In this document: positions 16,147 to 23,214 of the stretch, one piece after another
Numbering within the stretch: the first letter of the stretch is position 1
Layout: each line of letters begins with the position of its first letter
NCBI RefSeq assembly: GCF_000337835.1
Contig: NZ_AOLM01000027.1
Coordinates: forward strand, 62,001 to 126,000
DNA: 64,000 nt
From: Haloferax sulfurifontis ATCC BAA-897
GTDB taxonomy: Archaea; Halobacteriota; Halobacteria; Halobacteriales; Haloferacaceae
Reading direction: 5' to 3'
Translations under genes and position numbers: made by a program
Notes under the pieces: model-generated
Databases searched by the model: none
What the model was told of the DNA's origin: nothing
What the model saw: the letters and a program-made list of their open reading frames with translations, nothing else

Positions 16147-17597
16147 AACCCCGCCCTTCAGGGCGGGGATACAGCCGACAATTCCTCCACTAATCACGCT
16201 CGATGGTCCTGTTGAATATTCCACGTTCAGTCGTCACTTTTAATACCTAAATTTCCATAACTGGTTATGAACTCAGTCCGATGCTGGAGACAACCCGCAC
16301 TTATCGAGCGAAAATCGTCAACCACCAACAGGTGAGCGACGACCTCGACCAGTGCGGGTTCTCCGCGTCGAAACTGTGGAATGTCGCCCGATACTACACG
16401 CAAGGCCGATGGGATGAAGACGGGGAAATCCCCGACGACGGCGAACTCAAATCCGAACTCAAGGAACACGAACGATACAGTGACCTACATTCTCAGTCAA
16501 GTCAGCGAGTTCTTGAAGAACTTGCTGAGTCGTTCACAAGTTGGTACAAAGCACGCCAACGAGGAGACGAGGACGCCAACCCACCCGGCTATCGCAAACA
16601 CGGCGACGAACACCCGCGCTCCACCGTGACGTGGAAGCAAAAGGGCATCAGGCACGACGCCAAGCACAATCAACTCCGTCTGAGCAAGGGGTTCAACCTG
16701 AAGACTCACCGTTCGGACTTCATCCTCTGCGAGTACGAAACACGCCCCGACGTGACCGTGGAGAACATCCAGCAAGTGCGGGCCGTGTGGAACGGCGACC
16801 ACTGGGAACTCCACCTCGTCTGCAAAGTCGAAATCCCCGTAGAGGACGCACCCGGCGACAACACCGCTGGAATCGACCTCGGCATCAAGAACTACCTCGC
16901 TATCGCCTATGACGATGGTGATGCGGAGTTGTATCCGGGGAACGTCCTGAAGCAAGACAAGCACTACTTCACCCTCGACGAGTACGACACGGAAGGCGAA
17001 AACGGCCCGTCACGACGTGCCCTCCGTGCCCGACAGAAGTTGTCTCGGCGGAAAGACCACTTCCTGCACGCCCTCGCCAAACACATCGTTGAACGGTGCA
17101 TCGACCATGAGGTAGGCCACATCGCCATCGGTGACTTGAGCGAGATTCGAGAAGACGAAAATGGTGAGTCTCGGAACTGGGGCAAGCGTGGAAACAAGAA
17201 ACTCCACGGATGGGAGTTCGACCGCTTCACGACCTTGCTCGAATACAAGGCAGAGGAACACGGCATCCTCGTTGACCGAACGAGCGAACGAGACACGTCG
17301 AAGACGTGTTCGTGCTGTGGTCGGAAGCGTGATGCGAATCGCGTGGAGCGTGGCCTGTACGTCTGCGAGTCGTGCGGGACGACGATGAACGCAGACGTGA
17401 ACGGTGCAGTGAATATTCGCAGAAAGATAACTCAGAATCCCCCAACTAGGGATATGAGTAACGGTCGTTTGGCACGGCCAGTAGCCTACCTGTTCAACCA
17501 AACCTCCGGGTCGTTCCACCCGAGGGAACAGGTAGGTTGCGAACCCTAATATCCCAACGCTCGGGAATCCTCGCCCTTCAGGGCGGGGAGGATGTCA
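16147..17597 (+). mobile_element. IS1341-type (IS200/IS605 family) element with tnpB only
   Basis: The left end carries the hairpin CCCCGCCC-TTCA-GGGCGGGG (16149-16168). The right end carries CCTCGCCC-TTCA-GGGCGGGG (17569-17588) followed by AGGATGTCA. Between them is only a tnpB gene; the Y1 transposase tnpA is absent, so the element needs a transposase from elsewhere to move. Exact ends are inferred from hairpin position. It has inserted in, or been joined to, the vapC remnant. In related haloarchaeal elements the 3' part of tnpB and the right end give rise to non-coding RNAs. Confidence 0.75.
16281..17549 (+). CDS. tnpB: TnpB RNA-guided nuclease, IS1341 type
   Basis: A 422-residue TnpB with an intact frame. 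The N-terminal part (TTRTYRAKIVNHQQVSDDLD...) is the wedge/REC-like region. RuvC motif I is NTAGIDLGIKNYLAIAYDD (Asp about 199), motif II IAIGDLSEIREDENG (about 279-293), and motif III NADVNGAVNIRR (Asp about 373). The zinc ribbon is CSCCGRKRD...CESCG. In motif II, Gly occupies the position of the usual catalytic Glu (I-E-D-L becomes I-G-D-L); a Glu three residues later (SEIRE) might replace it. TnpB proteins use an RNA from the element's right end to cut DNA. Whether this one cuts is uncertain. Confidence 0.9.
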   Translation: MLETTRTYRAKIVNHQQVSDDLDQCGFSASKLWNVARYYTQGRWDEDGEIPDDGELKSELKEHERYSDLHSQSSQRVLEELAESFTSWYKARQRGDEDANPPGYRKHGDEHPRSTVTWKQKGIRHDAKHNQLRLSKGFNLKTHRSDFILCEYETRPDVTVENIQQVRAVWNGDHWELHLVCKVEIPVEDAPGDNTAGIDLGIKNYLAIAYDDGDAELYPGNVLKQDKHYFTLDEYDTEGENGPSRRALRARQKLSRRKDHFLHALAKHIVERCIDHEVGHIAIGDLSEIREDENGESRNWGKRGNKKLHGWEFDRFTTLLEYKAEEHGILVDRTSERDTSKTCSCCGRKRDANRVERGLYVCESCGTTMNADVNGAVNIRRKITQNPPTRDMSNGRLARPVAYLFNQTSGSFHPREQVGCEP

Positions 17598-17640
17598 ACC
17601 CGTAGCTGATAGATCCCACATAAACACAGACGACCCCGCG

Positions 17641-17692
17641 GTGACCACGGTAACGTCGAACGGACAGATTACGATTCCAAGCCGTCTCCGGC
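17641..17692 (+). pseudogene. AbrB-type antitoxin N-terminal fragment
   Basis: The frame from a GTG reads TTVTSNGQITIPSRLR, the swapped-hairpin DNA-binding start of AbrB/MazE-type antitoxins (VT-KGQ-TIP--LR). After about 17 residues the similarity ends and the sequence turns into a transporter fragment in another frame, so this is a truncated piece, not a gene. Confidence 0.55.
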
Positions 17693-18088
17693 TTCCCGTT
17701 GTTCGGCTCGTTGCCATTTGGTGGCGTGCTTTCGGCCGTGTTTTTGTTCCTCGTTGTCAACTTCTTCATCACTTCTGCAGACTCCTCGACACTCGTCCTC
17801 GGGATGCTCACGACAGGTGGGAAGCAGCACCCCTCGACTGTCAACCGCGTCATCTAGGGTGCCCTCATGGGAGGGCTCGCGTCGCTCCTCATCGTCGGTG
17901 GCGGTATCGACGCGCTCCGCTCGTCGGCAATCATCACCAGATTCCCATTTGCACTTATTTCTGTCATCGCTGGCACGCTCCGGGAATTCCATCAGATTGA
18001 GCCACTCCTCTCCGGCACGAGCGACTCGACGGGTGCCGAGCCAGCGAGTTCGCCGAACCGGGCAGGGTTGAGCATCGACGACGACTAA
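17693..18088 (+). pseudogene. BCCT (betaine/choline) transporter C-terminal fragment
   Basis: The frame FPLFGSLPFGGVLSAVFLFL, VVNFFITSADSSTLVLGMLT, GGKQHPSTVNRVI, stop, GALMGGLASLLIVGGGIDAL then RSSAIITRFPFAL is the end of a BCCT-family osmolyte transporter: the SADS motif and the last two membrane helices are recognisable. A TAG replaces the Trp expected in RV-W-G. The N-terminal three quarters are absent. These transporters import glycine betaine for osmoprotection; this remnant is dead. It is joined directly to an AbrB fragment at its 5' side and abuts an insertion-element end at 18096, which points to rearrangement by IS activity. Confidence 0.75.
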
Positions 18089-18095
18089 CTGGCAT

Positions 18096-18141
18096 TTCCC
18101 ATGCGTGGGAAGCCCCGGCGTTTACGCCGGGGAGGATGTCA
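18096..18141 (+). repeat. Solo IS1341-type right end
   Basis: Two consecutive hairpins, TTCCCA-TGCG-TGGGAA and CCCCGGCG-TTTA-CGCCGGGG, are followed by AGGATGTCA. The same terminal string closes the tnpB elements at 17597 and 44283. There is no tnpB between this end and the preceding one, so it is a relic. Confidence 0.6.
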
Positions 18142-18375
18142 TAACCGTGTTCTAATTTTTTATCCCACACCCACACACCGGTTTGCACGTGTTTTGCTGA
18201 GACAGACACATCTCGTCTGTCGAAACTGATGGCTCACACGTGAGCAACAATTCCGACGCACCCACATACTCCAGAACGACGACTCAATTTTGACTGAAGA
18301 GACATACTCGGCTCACTATCCAAACCACATTAATACAAATATGATTAAGGTACCACAGACTCTGTCTTACTCAAA

Positions 18376-19530
18376 ATGGGGACGCGAAACCTTCCACCAG
18401 ACGCACCCGGTCGCTATCTCGAGTCCCATCCAAACCCCTACTACATTCCGGACAAGTTACCGCTGTCGTCGAAAATCGAGATGGACGACGAGCTTGCATC
18501 GTCCATTGGAGATGCGATGTTCCAACTCGGACGTATCGATGGTATCAGCCCCACCGTCGACTTCTCCCCGGTTCTGTACACCTCACTGCTCCGACTCGAG
18601 GCAGTCGAAACAGCCGAAATCGAGGGCGCAGATGTCGATGTCGACGAGGTGTACGCGTATCACACGCGCAGTCGGTCCCAAGAGACAGTCGACGTCAGTC
18701 GCGACCTCCAAGAGGTACTCAACGCCGAACGAGCACTCAACAAGGGATTCGACGCGATGAGAGATGGTGAATCGATTACACTCAGTCTGCTGCAGTCGCT
18801 CCACGAGACGCTCCTCGAAGGCGTTCGGAACGAAGGAGACGTCGTCGGTAACTGGCGGGAAAGCGACGTCCACATCCCGTCACCACGTGGCAGCCAGCCA
18901 CCGTTTGTTCCACCGCCGCACGGCAACGTGCCTGAGCTGATGGACTCGCTCGAAGCCTACATCCAGATGGGAGGCCAGCACCACCCCCTTATCGACCTCG
19001 CTATCGCACACTACCAGTTCGAGACGATTCACCCCTATTCTGATGGGAACGGAAGACTCGGACGGATCCTCATCGTCCTCCAACTGCACAACGCGGGGTA
19101 TCTCTCGGACCCCTATCTCTACCCGAGTGCCTACTTCAATCGGAACAAACAGGCGTACGTCGAGAAGATGCGCGCAGTTAGCGAGGAGGGAAACTGGCGT
19201 GACTGGATTCTGTTCTTCCTCGACGGAATCGAAGCCCAGGCGAGAGACTCCTACGAGCGGACGTTCGAACTCATCGAACTTCGACGGGACTACGAGACGC
19301 GTTATCCGCACTCGAAAACGAGCCACAAACTCGCCCGGAGTCTGTTCGACCTCCCGTACTTCACCGCGAACGAGGTCGAATCACGCTTTGACGTCAGCCG
19401 ACAGACGGCGTACAATGCAATCGAGGAGCTGGAAGCAGACGGTCTCATCGTTGAAGCAACCGGAAAACAGCGCAACCAGGAGTACAAAGCAGTCGATGTC
19501 TTCGATATCCTCGAACGCTCGACGGTGTGA
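18376..19530 (+). CDS. Fic-family AMPylator-like protein
   Basis: 384 residues. The Fic core motif HPYSDGNGRLGR (219-230) has the catalytic His and the phosphate-binding DGNGR. Upstream, ETAEIEG (78-84) matches the inhibitory helix motif [S/T]-x3-E-[G/N] with Glu83, placing it in the class with the inhibitory helix N-terminal to the Fic domain. The C-terminal 60 residues form a winged helix (LPYFTANEVESRFDVSRQTA), common in stand-alone Fic proteins. Fic enzymes usually transfer AMP to a protein hydroxyl; targets of archaeal members are not known. It lies 56 bases from, and convergent with, the replication initiator gene. Confidence 0.9.
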   Translation: MGTRNLPPDAPGRYLESHPNPYYIPDKLPLSSKIEMDDELASSIGDAMFQLGRIDGISPTVDFSPVLYTSLLRLEAVETAEIEGADVDVDEVYAYHTRSRSQETVDVSRDLQEVLNAERALNKGFDAMRDGESITLSLLQSLHETLLEGVRNEGDVVGNWRESDVHIPSPRGSQPPFVPPPHGNVPELMDSLEAYIQMGGQHHPLIDLAIAHYQFETIHPYSDGNGRLGRILIVLQLHNAGYLSDPYLYPSAYFNRNKQAYVEKMRAVSEEGNWRDWILFFLDGIEAQARDSYERTFELIELRRDYETRYPHSKTSHKLARSLFDLPYFTANEVESRFDVSRQTAYNAIEELEADGLIVEATGKQRNQEYKAVDVFDILERSTV

Positions 19531-19586
19531 GGGCCTCCACACGACTGCAGTCATGGGCGTTCTCCTCGAATCGCCGTTCCCCCCAC

Positions 19587-20945
19587 TCACCGAGACGAGT
19601 TCGCGAGAAACCGCTTGGCTGCCGACCGGAGTTTCGAGGAGTCAAGTCCGGCAAATGGAGTGTCTTCCTCTAAGGTATCGAGGACTGCGTCAACAGGCTC
19701 GGAGAACGCAAATTGCAGATAGACGCCACGTTTGAACCCACCACTCGTGCGATTGCTTTCGAGGACGCCATACGTGCCTGCTTTGTTGAGGTGGCTGTTG
19801 ACGGTCTCTTGGGTGTAGATATCTCGCGACGAGCGGTTACAGAGCACCTGGTAAATGCTGTAGACTGCTGGACTCGGTGCAACGCCGCCGTTGACGTCCG
19901 CGACAATCGCTGCGGCGTACAGAGACAGCTTCTTTTGGACGGTCATCCCATCGACGATCTCGAGGACGCGATTCTTCAACACAGAGTCGTTAGCACGGTG
20001 GACGTGCTCGGCGGTGACGACCGAATCGCCGTTTTGATTCGCAAGCTCACCTGCGTCTCGAAGCAGGTCGATTGAACAACGTGCGTCACCCTCGTTTTTC
20101 GCACCATAGGCAGCAACGAGTTCGATCACGCCCTCGTCGAGTGCGTTTTCTTTGAAGGCGTCACGTCGCCGGTTGAGGATTTCGATGAGTTCGTCTGCGT
20201 CGTAATCAGAGAAATGGATCCCGTTCGGGTTGTACGAACTGTCCGTTCGGCTGTCGACGTTTTCGCGGAACTTCGGATGATTCGTGATGACGACCGTCGA
20301 GATAAGCGTCTCAACGTGCTGTTCGGCCATGACACGACTCAGGCTATACAGGAGTCGAGAGTACGCCGGTTCCGGCTCAGTAGAACGTCCGGTGAGTGCG
20401 TCGATTTCATCGAGAATGAACACGAGTGAATCGAAGTGTTCGTCGACGATTTCGTAGAGGCGCACGTATTTCGCATCCGTCGAAACACCCTTACGCGGTA
20501 TTTCCCACGCAACACCCGCTTTCGTTGCGGTCTGGTGGCCAAGTTTCCAGACCGCGCGGTCAAGGGTGTGTGACTCCATCGTTTTGAAATTCACCGAGAC
20601 GAAGTCGAAGTCGATACTGTTCTGTTTTGCTCTGTCTTTGACCTTCTCCGCGACAGCCTTCACTGTCAGGCTCTTTCCGGTCCCACTTGGCCCATACAGA
20701 AGTAGGTCCGGTGGGCGCTCACCATCGAGGGTGTCGCGGAACGCACGGGCCTCGGCCGCTAACTGTTCGTCACGGCCGTAGATGCGGTCGTGGTCGACGA
20801 TAGTATTCGGGTCGACCAACTGCTTGTTCCGAAAGACCGTCGTGCTCTCGCCGTCAAGAATATCGTCGACAATCGACGTCTCGGAGTCTTGACCTTGGTC
20901 CCCATCACCCCCGCCCCCGGTCGTATCGTCGTCGTCCGTTTTCAT
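19587..20945 (-). CDS. orc: Orc1/Cdc6 replication initiator
   Basis: A 452-residue AAA+ initiator. Walker A is GPSGTGKS (85-92), Walker B is LVFILDEIDAL (174-184), and sensor-1 ISTVVITNHPKF follows. The N-terminus is acidic and Gly-rich (TTGGGGDGDQGQDSET). The C-terminal winged helix is degenerate but recognisable (IYTQETVNSHLNKAGTYGVL). The protein binds origin-recognition boxes and opens the duplex for MCM loading. The start codon is under 40 bases from the first origin-box repeat, so it most likely serves the origin at 20982-23078. Divergent from chromosomal-type Orc1; this form is typical of plasmids and integrated elements. Confidence 0.92.
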   Translation of the reverse strand: MKTDDDDTTGGGGDGDQGQDSETSIVDDILDGESTTVFRNKQLVDPNTIVDHDRIYGRDEQLAAEARAFRDTLDGERPPDLLLYGPSGTGKSLTVKAVAEKVKDRAKQNSIDFDFVSVNFKTMESHTLDRAVWKLGHQTATKAGVAWEIPRKGVSTDAKYVRLYEIVDEHFDSLVFILDEIDALTGRSTEPEPAYSRLLYSLSRVMAEQHVETLISTVVITNHPKFRENVDSRTDSSYNPNGIHFSDYDADELIEILNRRRDAFKENALDEGVIELVAAYGAKNEGDARCSIDLLRDAGELANQNGDSVVTAEHVHRANDSVLKNRVLEIVDGMTVQKKLSLYAAAIVADVNGGVAPSPAVYSIYQVLCNRSSRDIYTQETVNSHLNKAGTYGVLESNRTSGGFKRGVYLQFAFSEPVDAVLDTLEEDTPFAGLDSSKLRSAAKRFLANSSR

Positions 20946-21264
20946 TCGTTACTAGATATCTAGACTAGGGCGTAATAACCCTTTTCGAAATGAATGGGGT
21001 GTGTTCGAAATGAAGACACCGGTGTCGAAATGAATTCTGAGAAAGCTGAGTACTGGTTGGTTAGAACGCCACCCCCACACCGTGTTCGAGATGAAATGTA
21101 CAGAGGGTCTGCGCTGACACAGCTGAGATTGGCATGGTGAGGACTCAAGCAGCGATTACTGAGCGACAGCACACCATAATCGAAATGAAATTGAGAGACG
21201 ATGGGTGAATCAGTTGAAACAGACGTCAAACGCCCCTATTCCGGGACTTGAGTGGATAATTCAT

Positions 21265-21685
21265 TTCGAACACGGTGTGTGAGGGTGCCAACAATCGGTC
21301 TCGGATTGGGGAGATTTCATTTCGATTACGGTGTGGGTTCACCCCACCGTGACACCTTCTCATGGATGACTATCGACCCCGCGACGTGCTGAAGAACACT
21401 TGCAACTTGGTGTGTGGGGTCATATAACAAATCAGAACACTCGGAACACATTGGAGGGTGGTCGTTTCTCCCCCGTCAGGCTCTGCAGTCACAGTCGTTC
21501 TTGCATGGCCAGCGATACGGTCCTCGTTGGCCCGCGTTGTGTGATGCCGTTTTGGGACTGCGGACGTCACAACGCCGCCGCTCGCCTGTTTGTCACTCGG
21601 TACGAGGGTGTGGGTTCCCACATTTGAATACGGTATCCCCGTGACCACAACCGAGACGCCGAGTCCACGACCGACTGTTCACTCG
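21265..21685 (+). repeat. Origin direct repeat, copy A (about 420 bp)
   Basis: This copy starts in an origin box (TTCGAACACGGTGTGTGAGG) and ends over the stop codon of the wHTH gene at 21679. It matches 22492-22914 almost throughout. The best conserved block, from ACTCGGAACACATTGGAGGG to GTGATGCCGTTTTGGGACTG, has only a handful of differences, while the first and last thirds are more diverged and have small indels. Short frames are open in both strands of both copies but shift at the indels, so I do not call them genes. Confidence 0.85.
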
Positions 21686-22020
21686 CGACCGACGCTATTG
21701 AGCGCGCTGTTCAGTTCAAAGAGTTCTCGGACAACGGTGCTGTCTGTGACCCGGTACCGTCGCGGGGACGTGTCCGGAACTTCTTCGATGAGTTCAACCT
21801 CAATCAAGAGGTCCGTGTAATTGCCGACAGTCTGGCGTGTGACGCCGGCGTGGTCTGCGAACTCTGTTTTGTTGAACTCACGATTTGGCGGAAGATCAAG
21901 CAACGCGTCTACGAGAATCGGGATGGCATCGTGTTGCGTGAGATAGAGCCATCCACTCGGGTGCTCTTTCCGGAGTTCCTTTTTGTCTCCTCGGTCAGCC
22001 GCGTGCTCTATACTGCTCAT
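21679..22020 (-). CDS. Winged-helix regulator of the origin cassette
   Basis: About 113 residues from the ATG at 22020 (SSIEHAADRGDKKELRKEHP). The DNA-binding core is EFNKTEFADHAGVTRQTVGN, helix-turn-helix, with wing residues VELIEEVPDTSPRRYRVTD and a hydrophobic C-terminal helix. It resembles haloarchaeal wHTH proteins carried by plasmids. It is divergent from the 104-residue gene; the gap has a perfect palindrome at 22063-22080 and TATA-like GTGTATAAACG near 22041, so autoregulation or control of the pair is likely. Its stop codon lies inside origin repeat copy A. A role in copy number or replication control is inference from location. Confidence 0.75.
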   Translation of the reverse strand: MSSIEHAADRGDKKELRKEHPSGWLYLTQHDAIPILVDALLDLPPNREFNKTEFADHAGVTRQTVGNYTDLLIEVELIEEVPDTSPRRYRVTDSTVVRELFELNSALNSVGRE

Positions 22021-22062
22021 ACAGAGATTCACCCATCCTGCGTGTATAAACGTTTCCGCTAG

Positions 22063-22080
22063 TGTTAACGGTCATTAACA
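22063..22080. promoter_or_regulatory. Palindromic operator candidate between divergent origin genes
   Basis: TGTTAA-CGGTCA-TTAACA, perfect 6-bp arms, between the divergent starts at 22020 and 22114. TCATTTATATG immediately follows and is a TATA candidate for the rightward gene, so a bound protein could block both promoters. Confidence 0.5.
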
Positions 22081-22113
22081 TCATTTATATGCGGTCGACT
22101 TGATTCTTCGATC

Positions 22114-22428
22114 ATGGAGAAGCCGTCGGTGAAATGCGCCCTCTTAGCAACAATGATCGCGAAACACAAGTGGGGGGCACCGATTACCGAAGAAGACCTC
22201 CTCAGCCTCTCGGCTATCGGCAATGACTACCCAGTCGCACGTGAGGTCTACGCCGATCTTCGGAGCGAGCCCTATATCACTCACCGTGGAAATCGTGGTA
22301 TCGAACTCGACAAAAGTAATTTCGACAAGCTTGCTGATGTCCTTTACCATGAATGTCGCTGGGAAGCGTGGGAGATTGAGAGTCGTCTGAAACACTACGA
22401 AGGGATCAAAGATCACGACTGGGGGTGA
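22114..22428 (+). CDS. Hypothetical protein of the origin cassette
   Basis: A 104-residue protein, MEKPSVKCALLATMIAKHKW...GIKDHDWG. It is predicted to be mostly helical, with a pattern (EEDLLSLSAIGNDYPVAREV, then RSEPYITHRGNRGIELDKSN) like a small winged helix, plus a Trp-rich acidic tail. I do not recognise the family. It is expressed divergently from the wHTH gene, with a TATA-like box about 30 bases before the ATG, and both genes lie between the two copies of the origin repeat. A part in plasmid replication or maintenance is inferred from location only. Confidence 0.65.
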   Translation: MEKPSVKCALLATMIAKHKWGAPITEEDLLSLSAIGNDYPVAREVYADLRSEPYITHRGNRGIELDKSNFDKLADVLYHECRWEAWEIESRLKHYEGIKDHDWG

Positions 22429-22491
22429 GCCGACCGTAGAAGATGGAACGGGAGAGCGTCGAATTCGTAGTGGTAACCTGAGCTGCCTCCG

Positions 22492-22914
22492 TTCGAACAC
22501 GGTGTGTGAGGGTGCCAACAATCGGTCTCGGATTGTGGAGATTTCATTTCGATAACGGTGTGGGTCCCCCTCGCTGTGGCACCTTCGTAGTGGAACGCCT
22601 TCGACTTCCCACGACGTGACGAAAACACTTGCAAATTGGTGTTTGGGGCCATATAACAAACCAGAACACTCGGAACACATTGGAGGGTGGTCGTTTCTCC
22701 CTCGTCAGGGACTGCAGTCACAGTCGTTCTTGCATGGCCAGCGATACGGTCCTCGTTGGCCCGAGTTGTGTGATGCCGTTTTGGGACTGGGGCGTCACAA
22801 CGCGCCATTCGCCAGTCTGTCACTCGGTGCGAGGGGTGTGGGCCTCCCACGGTTGCATACGGTATCCCCGTGACCACAACCGAGACGCCGAGTCCGCGAC
22901 CGACTGTTGACTCG
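22492..22914 (+). repeat. Origin direct repeat, copy B (about 420 bp)
   Basis: Second copy of the 21265-21685 segment in the same orientation, again opening with an origin box and containing a second (ATTTCATTTCGATAACGGTG). It starts about 60 bases after the stop of the 104-residue gene, and two further origin boxes lie beyond its right end. Direct orientation means recombination between the copies would delete the two-gene cassette. Confidence 0.85.
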
Positions 22915-23132
22915 AGTATTCGTTGTATCGGTGGACTGTGAAAGCCGAACGGCTGACTGGAAAGCCCAACACCATCGTCGAAATGAAATCCGACTGGAAG
23001 CGTAACCTACCCAATATCGATGCAGACGACCGTCAGACCGGGTTTCACGGAGTGAATTCAATTCGAACACGGTGTGCGAAGAACCCTCCCGTCGTGGGGT
23101 TCTGCCTTCGTGGTTGACTCGTAGAGTTAGAG

Positions 23133-23167
23133 TTTGAACTATTATAGCTCAAACTATTATAGTTTGA
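23133..23167. promoter_or_regulatory. Two overlapping palindromes before the ATPase gene
   Basis: TTTGAACTAT-T-ATAGCTCAAA (one mismatch) and TCAAACTAT-T-ATAGTTTGA (perfect) share a few bases and end 47 bases before the ATPase start. The CTATTATAG cores are also plausible TATA elements. This arrangement fits a self-regulated promoter. Confidence 0.5.
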
Positions 23168-23214
23168 TTCCTAACTTCGGAGCACATATGTAGCTCCCAC
23201 CACGACATGGAGGT

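Larger units (their letters stand above)
20982..23078. other. Replication origin region with origin-recognition-box repeats
   Basis: Repeats of the form ATTTCATTTCGAACACGGTGTG occur in both orientations. In the CACACCGTGTTCGAAATGAA direction they lie near 20984, 20999-21014, 21018-21035, 21075-21098, 21170-21192 and 22964-22991. In the opposite direction they lie at 21260-21280, 21315-21336, 22491-22508, 22541-22563 and 23055-23076. They flank AT-containing gaps and lie directly upstream of the Orc1/Cdc6 gene, the usual arrangement of a haloarchaeal origin. A 420-bp segment is duplicated and two divergent genes lie between the copies. Initiator binding is inferred. Confidence 0.8.

Noticed and set aside
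21370-21648. Similar small frames in both origin repeat copies (also 22413-22877 and plus-strand counterparts).
   Set aside because: They shift phase at indels between copies and both strands are equally open, so conservation is better explained by DNA or RNA function.
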